Shown here piece by piece: positions 42,346 to 50,492 of a stretch of DNA of 64,000 nt. A program made the translations under genes and the position numbers. The notes beneath the pieces are model-generated. The model was not told the origin of the DNA. It worked only from the letters and a program-made list of their open reading frames with translations, and did not search any database. The stretch covers positions 124,001 to 188,000 of the forward strand of contig JBCDAU010000005.1 in the NCBI GenBank assembly GCA_039185015.1, in the 5' to 3' direction. The stretch's first letter is position 1, and the number at the start of each line of letters is the position of its first letter. The DNA is from JBCBSZ01 sp039185015. GTDB taxonomy: Bacteria; Actinomycetota; Acidimicrobiia; Acidimicrobiales; Poriferisodalaceae.

Positions 42346-42473
42346 GCCCCCAACGGCTCTTCAGGACCTCTCCAGGCGGCCTCCAAGACCCTCCGGCGAC
42401 CACCCGTCATCGTGGAAGACGTCAACGAGAGCAACCCGGAGCACCCGCTCCGGGACCACGAACGGAGAGTCAC

Positions 42474-42608
42474 ATGGCCATCGGCGACGCGAACATCATC
42501 ACCACCCTGCACCGGGTCAAGGGCGCCCCCATGCCGGCGTACTACCTCGGCCGCCCCCGGGCGAACTGGGCACGAGCCGGCCGCTATCGGACGGAGCGGA
42601 CGGGCTGA
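42474..42608 (+). CDS. Small basic protein, 44 aa
   Basis: 44 residues (MAIGDANIITTLHRVKGAPM, then a basic Arg/Tyr-rich end). ACGGAGAGTCAC supplies a ribosome site 5-10 bases before the ATG. Codon use looks coding (third positions almost all G or C). I do not recognise a family; it might be a small DNA- or RNA-associated protein. Expression from its own promoter is unclear; the 128-base gap upstream contains no strong hexamer. Confidence 0.5.
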   Translation: MAIGDANIITTLHRVKGAPMPAYYLGRPRANWARAGRYRTERTG

Positions 42609-42623
42609 GCGCCTGGTGCCCGC

Positions 42624-43382
42624 TCAGCTGCCGCCGTCGAGGTGCAGCACCGCGCCGGTGCAGTACGACGAGGCGTCCGAGGCGAGGTAGAGGGCAGCAC
42701 CCACCACCTCGTCCGGACGCCCGCCGCGCTGCAGCGCGATGGACGCCTTGGCCGTCGCCTCGAACACCTCCATGTCCCAGGCATTGGAGATGTCGGTGAG
42801 GAACGGCCCGGCGGCGATGCAGTTCACCCGGACAGCCGGGCCGAAGGCCTGCGCCATCGACGAGGTCATGTTCTCCAGCCCCGCCTTGGCCGCCCCGTAG
42901 GGCACCTCGCGAGGGGTCGGCTTCGACCCGGCGATCGACGAGACGTTGATGATCGAGCCGCTCCCGCGCTCCACCATGTGCTCGCCGATCAACGAGCTCA
43001 GCCGGAAGGCCCCCTTGAGGTTGACCCCGAGGACCTTGTCCCACAGCCCCTCGCTGACCTCGCTCAACGACCCGTAGAGCGGCGACATCCCGGCGTTGTT
43101 GACCAGGATGTCGACGTGACCGAAGTGCGCGATCGACGTCTCGGCCAGCTCGGTCATCTGATCCCACTCGCCCACGTGGCTGCCGACGGCGAGCGCCTCC
43201 CGCCCGAAGCGCTCCCGCACCTCGGCAGCGAGCGCCTCGCAGTTGTCGAGCTTGCGGCTCGCGATCACGACGTCGGCACCCGCCTCGGCGAAGGCGAGGA
43301 TCATCTCCCGGCCGAGCCCACGGGACCCTCCCGTCACGACCGCCACCCGGCCGCTCAGATCGAACCGCTCTGCTGCGCTCAC
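42624..43382 (-). CDS. SDR-family oxidoreductase
   Basis: 252 residues. NAD(P) motif TGGSRGLG, NNAG, S in VSSIAGS, and Y/K in YGAAKAG are intact. The ending is GAVLHLDGGS. Typical 3-oxoacyl reductase-like or alcohol SDR, substrate unknown. Its GTG overlaps the stop of the HAD gene (GTGA), and the HAD gene overlaps RidA the same way, so the order RidA, HAD, SDR is one operon. Confidence 0.88.
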   Translation of the reverse strand: MSAAERFDLSGRVAVVTGGSRGLGREMILAFAEAGADVVIASRKLDNCEALAAEVRERFGREALAVGSHVGEWDQMTELAETSIAHFGHVDILVNNAGMSPLYGSLSEVSEGLWDKVLGVNLKGAFRLSSLIGEHMVERGSGSIINVSSIAGSKPTPREVPYGAAKAGLENMTSSMAQAFGPAVRVNCIAAGPFLTDISNAWDMEVFEATAKASIALQRGGRPDEVVGAALYLASDASSYCTGAVLHLDGGS

Positions 43383-44029
43383 GGCGCCTCCTCCAGGATC
43401 TCGGCGAGCTGTGCCGCCGCATCGTCGATGTCGGTCACGTGGATCGTGCGGAGGCCCACCTGCTCCCCCGACGCGACGTTCGGGGCGAAGTCATCCAGGA
43501 ACACCGCCCGCCCGGCGTCAGCGAGGCCGAGCTCGTCCAGGGTCGACCGGTAGATCTCGGCGTCCGGCTTGCGGGCGCCGAGGCGAGACGACTCGGCGAC
43601 CACGTCGAACAGCGTGAGGTCGATCGTCCGCTCGAGGGTCGGCCGGAACTCGGTGAACGTGTTCGTCAACATCGCCGTGGCGAGACCTCGACTCCGGCTG
43701 CGGCGGACCATCTCGATCATCTGCTCGTTCACGGACCAGTGACCTTCTTCGAGCAACCGCTCCATCTCATCGCCCGCGAGCGAGACGCCGTGCTCATCGG
43801 CATAGGGCTGGAGCTGCGCCTGGATGTCGGCGACGGGCAGGAGCCCACGCTCGGCGAGGTGCCACGGATGGTCGCTCGTGGCCTCGAGCGGTCCCATCAC
43901 GATCTCGCGGAGCACCGAGCCGTCGATGCCGAACGACTCGGCCATCTTCGAGAAGGTGCGCGTGATCGGCGTGATCAGGACGCCTCCGAAGTCGAAGATC
44001 ACCGCCGAGAGTGGAGGCATCGGTGTCAC
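43379..44029 (-). CDS. HAD-superfamily hydrolase (haloacid dehalogenase/YihX-like)
   Basis: 216 residues. Nucleophile motif VIFDFGGVL, Thr motif MLTNTF and the lysine/acidic motif ARKPDAEIYRSTL, plus FLDDFAPNVAS, form a complete HAD subfamily IA set. Substrate unknown. GTG 44029 overlaps the stop of the RidA gene; ATG 44020 is an alternative 3 codons later. Middle gene of a coupled operon with an SDR. Confidence 0.85.
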   Translation of the reverse strand: MTPMPPLSAVIFDFGGVLITPITRTFSKMAESFGIDGSVLREIVMGPLEATSDHPWHLAERGLLPVADIQAQLQPYADEHGVSLAGDEMERLLEEGHWSVNEQMIEMVRRSRSRGLATAMLTNTFTEFRPTLERTIDLTLFDVVAESSRLGARKPDAEIYRSTLDELGLADAGRAVFLDDFAPNVASGEQVGLRTIHVTDIDDAAAQLAEILEEAP

Positions 44030-44421
44030 GGCGTCCCGGCGGCCACCACGGCGATCTCCATGCGCCACTCGGCCCGGGCGAGGCGCGGCACGGTCACGAG
44101 GGTGGACGCGGCCCGATGTCCACCGAGGGCTCGGTCCCGCTCAGCCATGACCCCCGAGAGGTCCTGCTCCTCGGCGACCACATAGGTCGTCACCGAGACA
44201 ACGTCGGAGGGCTGGAGCCCAGCGTCGGCGAGCATCGCCAGGATGTTGTCCCACACGGTGCGCGTCTGCTCGACCAGATCGTCGGGCACCGTGCCGTCCG
44301 GGCGGATCGGGACCACGCCCGAGGTGTGCAGCCAACGGGCCGGACCATCGACCACCATGGCGTGCGCGTAGTTCGCCGCCGGTGCCGCGATGCCGTCCGG
44401 AGCGATCTCTCGGGGCGCCAT
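44026..44421 (-). CDS. RidA/YjgF-family protein
   Basis: 131 residues, matching RidA in the REIAPDGIAAPAANYAHA opening, WLHTSGVVPIRPDG, QTRTVWDNILAMLADAG and the end motif EWRMEIAVVA. RidA deaminates reactive enamine/imine intermediates, though the diverged R-subfamily members can differ. ATG 44421 matches the usual RidA N-terminus; ATG 44430 is possible. First gene in the operon with HAD and SDR. Confidence 0.87.
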   Translation of the reverse strand: MAPREIAPDGIAAPAANYAHAMVVDGPARWLHTSGVVPIRPDGTVPDDLVEQTRTVWDNILAMLADAGLQPSDVVSVTTYVVAEEQDLSGVMAERDRALGGHRAASTLVTVPRLARAEWRMEIAVVAAGTP

Positions 44422-44461
44422 CGCGCCCATCCTCGCATACGTCGTCGAGAGCGCCCTGATC

Positions 44462-44467
44462 TACGGT
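44462..44467 (+). promoter_or_regulatory. -10 element, apparently leaderless (histidine phosphatase)
   Basis: TACGGT ending 6 bases before the GTG at 44474. Confidence 0.5.
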
Positions 44468-44473
44468 GCTGCC

Positions 44474-45181
44474 GTGACGAAGCGCATCCGATCGGTCGAC
44501 CTCGAGAACCCCTTCCACCCGGACCTGGAGGGCATGTGCGAGGTGCTCCTCGTACGGCACGGGGAGCAGTCGTACACCGAGGACATCCCGATGGGCGAGG
44601 CGCTCGATGCGCCGCTGTCCGACCTCGGCCGGCAGCAGGCCGCAGCCGTGGGCGAGCGACTCGCCGCCCTGGAGATCGACGCCGTCTACAGCTCGAACCT
44701 CCAGCGCGCACGGGACACCGGCGCGGCGATCGGAGCGCACCACGGGCTCGCGCCGAGCGAGGTGACCGGCCTCCGGGAGATCGACCTCTGGCGGTCCTTC
44801 CCCCAGGACAAGGCGCTCCTCGACGTGCTCGAGCAGGACGAGCTGGTCGAGATCTTCCGTGCCGGCCACCGGTCGCGCCGATGGGACGCGTACCCGCACG
44901 CCGAGGGTCGAGACGAGTTCCGCAAGCGGGTGATCGGCGCGGTCGACGGCATCGTCGCCAACCACCACGGCGACCGGGTCGTGGTCGCCTGCCACGGCGG
45001 CGTCATCAACGCCGTCCTCGCTGAGGTGCTCAGCTCCGACATCGACAACCTCATCAAGGTCCACCACACCTCGATCACCGTGCTCCGGGCCGCCGGCGAC
45101 AAGCGGGCCGTGCTGTCGGTCAACGACTACGCCCACGTCCTCCCGCTCCAGGACGCCGTCAACCCCCTGAACCTGCACTGA
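44474..45181 (+). CDS. Histidine phosphatase family protein
   Basis: 235 residues. The RHG motif LLVRHGEQSYTE and the second catalytic VVVACHGGVINAVL, with SNLQRARDTGAAI, define the phosphoglycerate mutase-like branch 1 histidine phosphatases. These dephosphorylate or isomerise phospho-sugars and other small phosphates; substrate unresolved. GTG start 6 bases after TACGGT. Divergent from RidA operon; followed by a hairpin. Confidence 0.9.
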   Translation: MTKRIRSVDLENPFHPDLEGMCEVLLVRHGEQSYTEDIPMGEALDAPLSDLGRQQAAAVGERLAALEIDAVYSSNLQRARDTGAAIGAHHGLAPSEVTGLREIDLWRSFPQDKALLDVLEQDELVEIFRAGHRSRRWDAYPHAEGRDEFRKRVIGAVDGIVANHHGDRVVVACHGGVINAVLAEVLSSDIDNLIKVHHTSITVLRAAGDKRAVLSVNDYAHVLPLQDAVNPLNLH

Positions 45182-45192
45182 GTTCTCTCCCC

Positions 45193-45217
45193 GAGCGGGG
45201 AGCCCGGAGCCCCGCTC
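45193..45217 (+). terminator. Perfect 8-bp stem hairpin after the histidine phosphatase gene
   Basis: GAGCGGGG/CCCCGCTC with a 9-base loop, 12 bases after the stop at 45181. A weak pyrimidine run follows instead of a U tract. Probable terminator. Confidence 0.5.
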
Positions 45218-45343
45218 TCCTCCCCGTGTCCTCGCCCTGACGGGCTGCGGCCGGTGCCGTCGTCGGGCCGCACGCTCCTCGGGCCCGTTCGTGATCGGGG
45301 CCGTCGTTGGCTCCCTCAGTTCGGTGGTCAGGTCCTCCACCCC

Positions 45344-45349
45344 TACCCT
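45344..45349 (+). promoter_or_regulatory. -10 element, apparently leaderless (menB)
   Basis: TACCCT ending 6 bases before the ATG at 45356. A TTCGGT hexamer 18 bases further upstream could be a weak -35. Confidence 0.5.
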
Positions 45350-45355
45350 GCTGCG

Positions 45356-46258
45356 ATGGTCTCCGAGATCTTCGACGCCGACGCCTGGGAACCCGTTCCC
45401 GGCTTCGACGACCTGACCGACATCACGTACCACCGATCGGTGGCCGGCGGGACGGTGCGGGTCGCCTTCGACCGGCCCGAGGTGCGCAACGCGTTCCGCC
45501 CGCACACGGTCGACGAGCTCTACCGGTCCCTCGAACACGCCCGCACATCGAGCGACATCGGGTGCGTGCTGCTCACCGGTAACGGCCCGTCGCCGCGGGA
45601 CGGCGGGTGGGCGTTCTGCTCCGGCGGCGACCAGCGCATCCGGGGCAAGGACGGCTACCGCTATGCCGACGGTCTGACCGCCGAGTCGATCGACCCGGCC
45701 CGTTCTGGTCGCCTCCACATCCTGGAGGTGCAGCGACTGATCCGCTTCATGCCCAAGGTCGTGATCTGCGTCGTGACCGGCTGGGCGGCAGGCGGCGGAC
45801 ACAGCCTCCACGTGGTGTCCGACCTCACCCTCGCCAGCCGTGAGCACGGCCGCTTCAAGCAGACCGATGCCGACGTGGCCAGCTTCGACGGCGGCTTCGG
45901 TTCCGCCTACCTCGCCCGCCAGGTCGGTCAGAAGTTCGCTCGTGAGATCTTCTTCCTCGGCCGGGAGTACAGCGCCGAGGACGCACACCGCATGGGCATG
46001 GTCAACGCCGTCGTCGACCACATCGACCTCGAACGGGTCGCGCTGGAGTGGGCGACCGAGATCAACGGCAAGAGCCCGACGGCGAACCGGATGCTGAAGT
46101 ACGCCTTCAACCTGATCGACGACGGGCTCGTCGGCCAGCAGCTGTTCGCGGGTGAGGCCACGCGGCTCGCCTATGGCACCGACGAGGCGGCCGAGGGCCG
46201 TGACTCGTTCCTCGAGAAGCGCCCGCCGGACTGGTCGGACTTCCCGTACCACTACTAG
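45356..46258 (+). CDS. menB: 1,4-dihydroxy-2-naphthoyl-CoA synthase
   Basis: 300 residues of the crotonase superfamily with the MenB-specific pattern: FCSGGDQRIRGKDGYRY, GWAAGGGHSLHVVSDLTLAS and DADVASFDGGFGSAYLARQV with GREYSAEDA. MenB closes the naphthoquinone ring from o-succinylbenzoyl-CoA in menaquinone synthesis. No other men gene is in the window. ATG 45356 gives a normal N-terminus. Its TAG overlaps the convergent oxidoreductase stop by four bases (CTAG). Confidence 0.93.
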   Translation: MVSEIFDADAWEPVPGFDDLTDITYHRSVAGGTVRVAFDRPEVRNAFRPHTVDELYRSLEHARTSSDIGCVLLTGNGPSPRDGGWAFCSGGDQRIRGKDGYRYADGLTAESIDPARSGRLHILEVQRLIRFMPKVVICVVTGWAAGGGHSLHVVSDLTLASREHGRFKQTDADVASFDGGFGSAYLARQVGQKFAREIFFLGREYSAEDAHRMGMVNAVVDHIDLERVALEWATEINGKSPTANRMLKYAFNLIDDGLVGQQLFAGEATRLAYGTDEAAEGRDSFLEKRPPDWSDFPYHY

Positions 46259-47256
46259 GGGGAGACGAGGACGTTGCCGGTGGCGTGGCCGTCCTCGATG
46301 ACCGCGAGCGCCTCGGCGATCTCGGCGAGGGTGAAGCGGTGGCCGATGACCGTCCGCAGCTCGCCCCGCTCGTACAAGGCGACGAGTTCGGCCATGTCCT
46401 CACCCGAGACGCTGGCGATGAACATCACCGCCGTTCGAGACGAGAACCTCGACCGGATCAGCGCACCGATCACCCGCGGGATGGGCCCCAACCAGCGCTT
46501 CGACTTGTCGCCCGACGCCATCACGTACCTGCCCCCCGGCGCCAGCGCGCGGAGGAAGCGACCGACGCTCGCACCGCCGGCGACGTCGAAGATCACGTCG
46601 TAGGCGCCCTCCTCGGCGAGCGCGTCGTCGGTCGTGTAGTCCACGACCTGGTGCGCGCCGAGCGACCGGACGAGGTCGACCTTGCCGGTGCTACACACGC
46701 CGGTGACCTCGGCGCCCATCGCCGCGGCGATCTGCACGGCGTAGGTGCCGACGCCGCCGCCGGCGCCCACGATGAGGACCCGCTGACCGGCCTCGACCTG
46801 GCCCGAGTCCCGCAGTCCCTGCAGCGCCGTCAGCCCGGCGATGCTCAGCGGGCCGCCGTCCTCGGCCGACATCGAGTCCGGCCGGTGCGTGAGGTGCTTG
46901 GGCTTCGAGACCGCGAACTCGGCGAAGGCGCCGTCGGCGCCGCCGACCACCCGGTCCCCGACGGCGAACCCGTCGACCTCGGCACCGACCGCGACGACCT
47001 CGCCGGCGACGTCGCTGCCCAGGGTCGGACTCTTCGGGCGCCGGAGGCCGTTCGTCAGCCGGAGGAAGTACGGCGTCCCGGTCGACATGTGGAACTCGAA
47101 CGGGTTGACCGAGCTGGCCTCGACCCGGAGCAGCAGCTGGTCCGGTCCGATCTCCGGCACCGCGGCCTCGCTCACGCGCAGCTCGTCGACCGACGTGTAG
47201 GACTCGCAGCGGACGGCCCGCATCGTCGTGGTTCCTCGGGTGGGCGACGTCGCCAT
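46255..47256 (-). CDS. Zinc-independent MDR-family oxidoreductase (quinone reductase-like)
   Basis: 333 residues. N-terminal GroES-like domain (LGSDVAGEVVAVGAEVDGF, VNPFEFHMSTG) and Rossmann motif VGAGGGVGTYAVQIAAAMG. No structural zinc Cys cluster, placing it with quinone reductase/enoyl reductase-like MDR enzymes that use NADPH on alpha,beta-unsaturated carbonyls or quinones. Start ATG 47256 has GGAGGACACCAC before it. Divergent TetR gene and two operators show ligand-induced control. Confidence 0.88.
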   Translation of the reverse strand: MATSPTRGTTTMRAVRCESYTSVDELRVSEAAVPEIGPDQLLLRVEASSVNPFEFHMSTGTPYFLRLTNGLRRPKSPTLGSDVAGEVVAVGAEVDGFAVGDRVVGGADGAFAEFAVSKPKHLTHRPDSMSAEDGGPLSIAGLTALQGLRDSGQVEAGQRVLIVGAGGGVGTYAVQIAAAMGAEVTGVCSTGKVDLVRSLGAHQVVDYTTDDALAEEGAYDVIFDVAGGASVGRFLRALAPGGRYVMASGDKSKRWLGPIPRVIGALIRSRFSSRTAVMFIASVSGEDMAELVALYERGELRTVIGHRFTLAEIAEALAVIEDGHATGNVLVSP

Positions 47257-47278
47257 GTGGTGTCCTCCGTGTCTGAGC

Positions 47279-47293
47279 ACGTACGCTGTACGT
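47279..47293. promoter_or_regulatory. TetR-type operator copy 1
   Basis: ACGTAC-gct-GTACGT, perfect 6-base arms around a 3-base spacer, immediately upstream of the oxidoreductase leader. Confidence 0.75.
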
Positions 47294-47311
47294 AGAGCAC
47301 CGTAGCCGAGA

Positions 47312-47326
47312 ACGTACGCTGTACGT
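47312..47326. promoter_or_regulatory. TetR-type operator copy 2
   Basis: The identical 15 bases ACGTACGCTGTACGT, centred 33 bases (about three helical turns) from copy 1. It abuts a TACAGT hexamer (47326-47331) that may be the tetR -10. Confidence 0.75.
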
Positions 47327-47354
47327 ACAGTGACGTTGGTCACAGCAGAGGCGG

Positions 47355-48005
47355 ATGACCACCACCGACGACATCGACCGCATCCCCCTCTCCCGCGAGC
47401 GCCTCCTCGTGGCCGCCGTCGCGTTCGCCGACGAGCACGGCATCGACGCCATGAGCATGCGGAAGCTCGCCGGGAGCCTCGGCTACGAGGTGATGTCGCT
47501 CTACAACCACGTCAAGAACAAGGGCGACCTCCTCAATGGGATGGTCGAGGCCGTCAGCGACGAGGTCGAGGTGCCGACCGGCGACGACACCGACTGGGTC
47601 GCCGCGCTTCGCACGGTCGCCGTGTCGTCCCGGGACATGTTCCGCCGCCATCCCTGGGCAGCGAGGACCTTCATCAACTCCGGGACCGGCCCGAACCGTC
47701 TGGAGCAGATGGAGGCAGTCCTCGGGGTGCTGCGTCGGGCCGGCTTCACCGAGGCGCAGACCTGCCACGCCTACCATGCGCTCATGCTCCACATGGTCGG
47801 ACACGCCCTCCTCGCCGAGGAGTTCCCGTACGACGACGAGGAGCTCGGCGAGGCCGCAGCACGGTTCCTCACGACCCTCGACACCGCTCGGTACCCACAC
47901 GTGACCGAACACATCCACCAGCACGTGCACCCACCCACCGGGGACGACTTCGAGTTCGGCCTCGACCTGCTCCTCGACGGCTTGAGCCGACTCCTGCCCC
48001 GCTGA
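47355..48005 (+). CDS. TetR-family transcriptional regulator
   Basis: 216 residues. The N-terminal helix-turn-helix is LVAAVAFADEHGIDAMSMRKLAGSLGYEVMSLYNHVKNKGDLL. The C-terminal domain (TetR_C-like, with FRRHPWAARTFINSG and HALMLHMVGHALLAEE) would bind the inducing ligand. It likely represses itself and the divergent MDR oxidoreductase through the two identical 15-bp palindromes. The ATG is preceded by GAGGCGG. The TIR gene starts 82 bases downstream on the same strand but has its own promoter-like hexamer. Confidence 0.9.
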   Translation: MTTTDDIDRIPLSRERLLVAAVAFADEHGIDAMSMRKLAGSLGYEVMSLYNHVKNKGDLLNGMVEAVSDEVEVPTGDDTDWVAALRTVAVSSRDMFRRHPWAARTFINSGTGPNRLEQMEAVLGVLRRAGFTEAQTCHAYHALMLHMVGHALLAEEFPYDDEELGEAAARFLTTLDTARYPHVTEHIHQHVHPPTGDDFEFGLDLLLDGLSRLLPR

Positions 48006-48055
48006 GCCCTCACGCCCTGTCGGCACCCACCACGTACCGCGGCGACATCACGGCG

Positions 48056-48061
48056 TACCAT
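48056..48061 (+). promoter_or_regulatory. -10-like hexamer of the TIR gene
   Basis: TACCAT 25 bases before the GTG at 48087. The leader contains a strong GGAGGAGGG ribosome site at 48071-48079. Confidence 0.4.
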
Positions 48062-48086
48062 CTCCGGTGGGGAGGAGGGCGGTGGA

Positions 48087-50492
48087 GTGACGACCACCGA
48101 GGAGATCGTCCAACGGTTCCGGTCGACGGCCTGGGCCCGCCTGCAGGAGGCGGAGGCCCTCGAGGTCCCCGGCGACGCCGTCCTGCACCTCATCGAACGG
48201 CCGACGGGAACCATCGTGGTCCTCACCGTGGAGCTCCCCCACGGACCGGCCGTGCTGATCGCCGGCGGCGCTCCCGACACCGACGATCGCCACTGGGCCG
48301 AGCCGGACCACCTCGGCACGCTGCCGTCTGGCGGCGAGCTGTGGGTCGTCGCCGGGGCCCGCGACCTGCGGAGCTGGGTCGAGCGACCGGTCGATGCCTC
48401 CCGCCGACGTCAGCTCGGTCTCGACCTCGCGCGGCTCGGCGTCGAGTTGGATCGCGCTCGCATCCGTCACGGCTCGGTCGAGGCTGCGCTCGTGGCGATC
48501 GACGACGACGGTCGCCCGCTGTTGCTGCCGTGGACCGGCGATCGCGACGACGACCTCGGTCGGCTGCACGCGCTCGGGTTGTCGGTGCTCGCGACCGCTG
48601 CCGACCCCTCGACGAGCGACGTGTTCGGTGAGTTGGGGCTCCTCGCACCCGATGATCTCGCCCACCCTGGGGTCGGGAGCCGGTGGGACGCGCTCACGGA
48701 GCTCTCGACGAGTCGCCGCACCCGCCCCGACCTCCGCTACGCCATCGAGCGGCTGCACGAGGCGACCGTCGCGGCGTGCTCGGGCGACGTCACCGAGAGC
48801 GTCCTCGACCCCGACGTCCGCTTCACGGCGTTCCATCCGCCGACGATCCCGACCCAGGAGTGGTCGCAGCTTCTCGTGCTCGCCCATCGGGGCGGCGACG
48901 CCACCGACGGCACGGTCGTCCGCCCCGTCGACGAGCTGGTCGCCGAGCTCGTGGCGGACGCGCTCGGGCCCGACATCGACCCCGTTCGCACCGCGGCGCC
49001 GCGGGCCGTCCCGCTCGGAGCCGGAGACGCACTCACGATCGCCGTCGCCATCGAGGGGGCACAGGTCGACCACGATCGGACCGAGCTGGTGTGGACGGGG
49101 CCGATCGAGGAGGCCGTCTTCTGGCTGCTCCCAGACGCCGGCGTCGTCTCCGCGGCGGGCACGGTCGAGATCTTCGTGGGGCCGGTGCTACGCGGCCGGA
49201 TCGACGTCACGATCCCCGTCGGTGGCCGATCGAACGCCGACGCGGTGCAGACGACCGTCGACCCGTATCGCGACGTGTTCGTGTCGTACGCACACGAGGA
49301 CCGCGCCATCGTCGACGCCGTCACTCGCCACAACTCGCTGGGCGATCGCTTCCTCATCGACGCGAACGAGCTCCGAGCGGGCGAGGACTGGCGGGAGCGG
49401 CTGGCCGAGCTGATCGATGAGGCCGAGGTCTTCCAGCTCTTCTGGTCGGCGGCGTCCTCCCGCTCGGCCGAGGTCGAGGTCGAGTGGCGTCGGGCCCTCG
49501 AGCAGCGACCCGAGGCCAACTTCATCCGGCCGGTGTTCTGGGAGGAGCCGATGCCGGTGCCGCCGGCATCGCTCGGCCACCTGCACTTCCAGGAGCTCGA
49601 CCTCGGCGATGACCCGGACGACCGAAGGCTCCTCGGCGGGGGCGCGACGCCTCCGCCACCTCCGCCGGGCCAGCCCGGTCGGCCCGATGTCATGTTCGGC
49701 CGGACACCCGGCGCCGCGGCAACGGGACCGACCGGCGTCGAAGCGAGCGCGAGCGGCGCAGGCACCGCGACGAGGCCGGTCGAGCAGCCCGAACCCCAGC
49801 GGTCCCGAGCGGCGGGACTGTCGTCGTCGATGCTCCGGATGGCGATGGTGCTCATCGCCCTCTTCGGCATCGGCGCGATCTACAGCGGGCTCGTCGTCGA
49901 TCGTGACGACGGTGCGAGCGACGGTCCCCTCTCCGACGACCCGGGCGCCCCTGCGGAGTCGACCGCGCCTCCCGTGGTCTCCACGGCTCCGACGAGCAGC
50001 CCGCCGGAGACGACGTCGCCACCGGCGACCGTCGATCCGACGAGCCCGCCACCATCGACCAGCGCGCCACCGACGCCCTCGAGCCCGCCCAGCTCCGTGC
50101 CCTCGACCTCGAGCCCTCCCAGCTCCGCCCCGTCGACGACCGCGGACGTTCCCCCGAGCTCGACGACGACGCCGGCCAGCTCGACGACCTCGACCACCGC
50201 CGACGTCGACCCGCCGCCCGGGGTGAGCTTCGAGGTCGGCGACGACGTCACCGGGACGGACTCGACGACGTCGTTCTCGGTCATCGCGATCGTGAGCGGC
50301 GAAGCTCTGCTGGTCGAGGCCATCGTCGCCGTGTCGACCGAGGGCCGGACCGCGCCCGCGGATGCACCGACGACCCCGCTCGTGCTGGAGCCCGGGACCA
50401 CCGTGCTCGGCTTCGTGATCCCGCTCCCGCCCGAGGCGATCGTCGAGGTGATCCTCACGACGCCCCTCGGACCGTTCGTGCTCACGGTCTAG
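48087..50492 (+). CDS. TIR-domain membrane protein with extracellular Ser/Thr/Pro linker and C-terminal beta domain
   Basis: 801 residues. Residues 1-300 are unassigned; about 300-390 look like a beta-sandwich (ALTIAVAIEGAQVDHD, GTVEIFVGPVLRGRIDV). Residues about 394-520 form a TIR domain: DVFVSYAHEDRAIVDAV, RFLIDANELRAGEDWRERL, QLFWSAASSRSAEVEVEW with the putative NADase glutamate E466 in VEWRRAL. A Pro/Gly linker, one transmembrane helix (about 585-605), a long Ser/Thr/Pro-rich segment (about 610-715) and a terminal beta-like domain follow. Topology is TIR inside, C-terminus outside. GTG start with GGAGGAGGG. Function unknown; TIR proteins in bacteria can deplete NAD. Confidence 0.85.
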   Translation: MTTTEEIVQRFRSTAWARLQEAEALEVPGDAVLHLIERPTGTIVVLTVELPHGPAVLIAGGAPDTDDRHWAEPDHLGTLPSGGELWVVAGARDLRSWVERPVDASRRRQLGLDLARLGVELDRARIRHGSVEAALVAIDDDGRPLLLPWTGDRDDDLGRLHALGLSVLATAADPSTSDVFGELGLLAPDDLAHPGVGSRWDALTELSTSRRTRPDLRYAIERLHEATVAACSGDVTESVLDPDVRFTAFHPPTIPTQEWSQLLVLAHRGGDATDGTVVRPVDELVAELVADALGPDIDPVRTAAPRAVPLGAGDALTIAVAIEGAQVDHDRTELVWTGPIEEAVFWLLPDAGVVSAAGTVEIFVGPVLRGRIDVTIPVGGRSNADAVQTTVDPYRDVFVSYAHEDRAIVDAVTRHNSLGDRFLIDANELRAGEDWRERLAELIDEAEVFQLFWSAASSRSAEVEVEWRRALEQRPEANFIRPVFWEEPMPVPPASLGHLHFQELDLGDDPDDRRLLGGGATPPPPPPGQPGRPDVMFGRTPGAAATGPTGVEASASGAGTATRPVEQPEPQRSRAAGLSSSMLRMAMVLIALFGIGAIYSGLVVDRDDGASDGPLSDDPGAPAESTAPPVVSTAPTSSPPETTSPPATVDPTSPPPSTSAPPTPSSPPSSVPSTSSPPSSAPSTTADVPPSSTTTPASSTTSTTADVDPPPGVSFEVGDDVTGTDSTTSFSVIAIVSGEALLVEAIVAVSTEGRTAPADAPTTPLVLEPGTTVLGFVIPLPPEAIVEVILTTPLGPFVLTV

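Noticed and set aside
44468..45181. cis-regulatory RNA or riboswitch upstream of the histidine phosphatase
   Set aside because: Only about 50 bases lie between the divergent starts and no conserved aptamer-like pairing was seen; the leaderless signal explains the spacing.
25626..50492. A combined NAD-depletion system of nicotinamidase, NadD-like protein and TIR protein
   Set aside because: The genes are 20-40 kb apart in separate operons; proximity in this window is not evidence for joint function.
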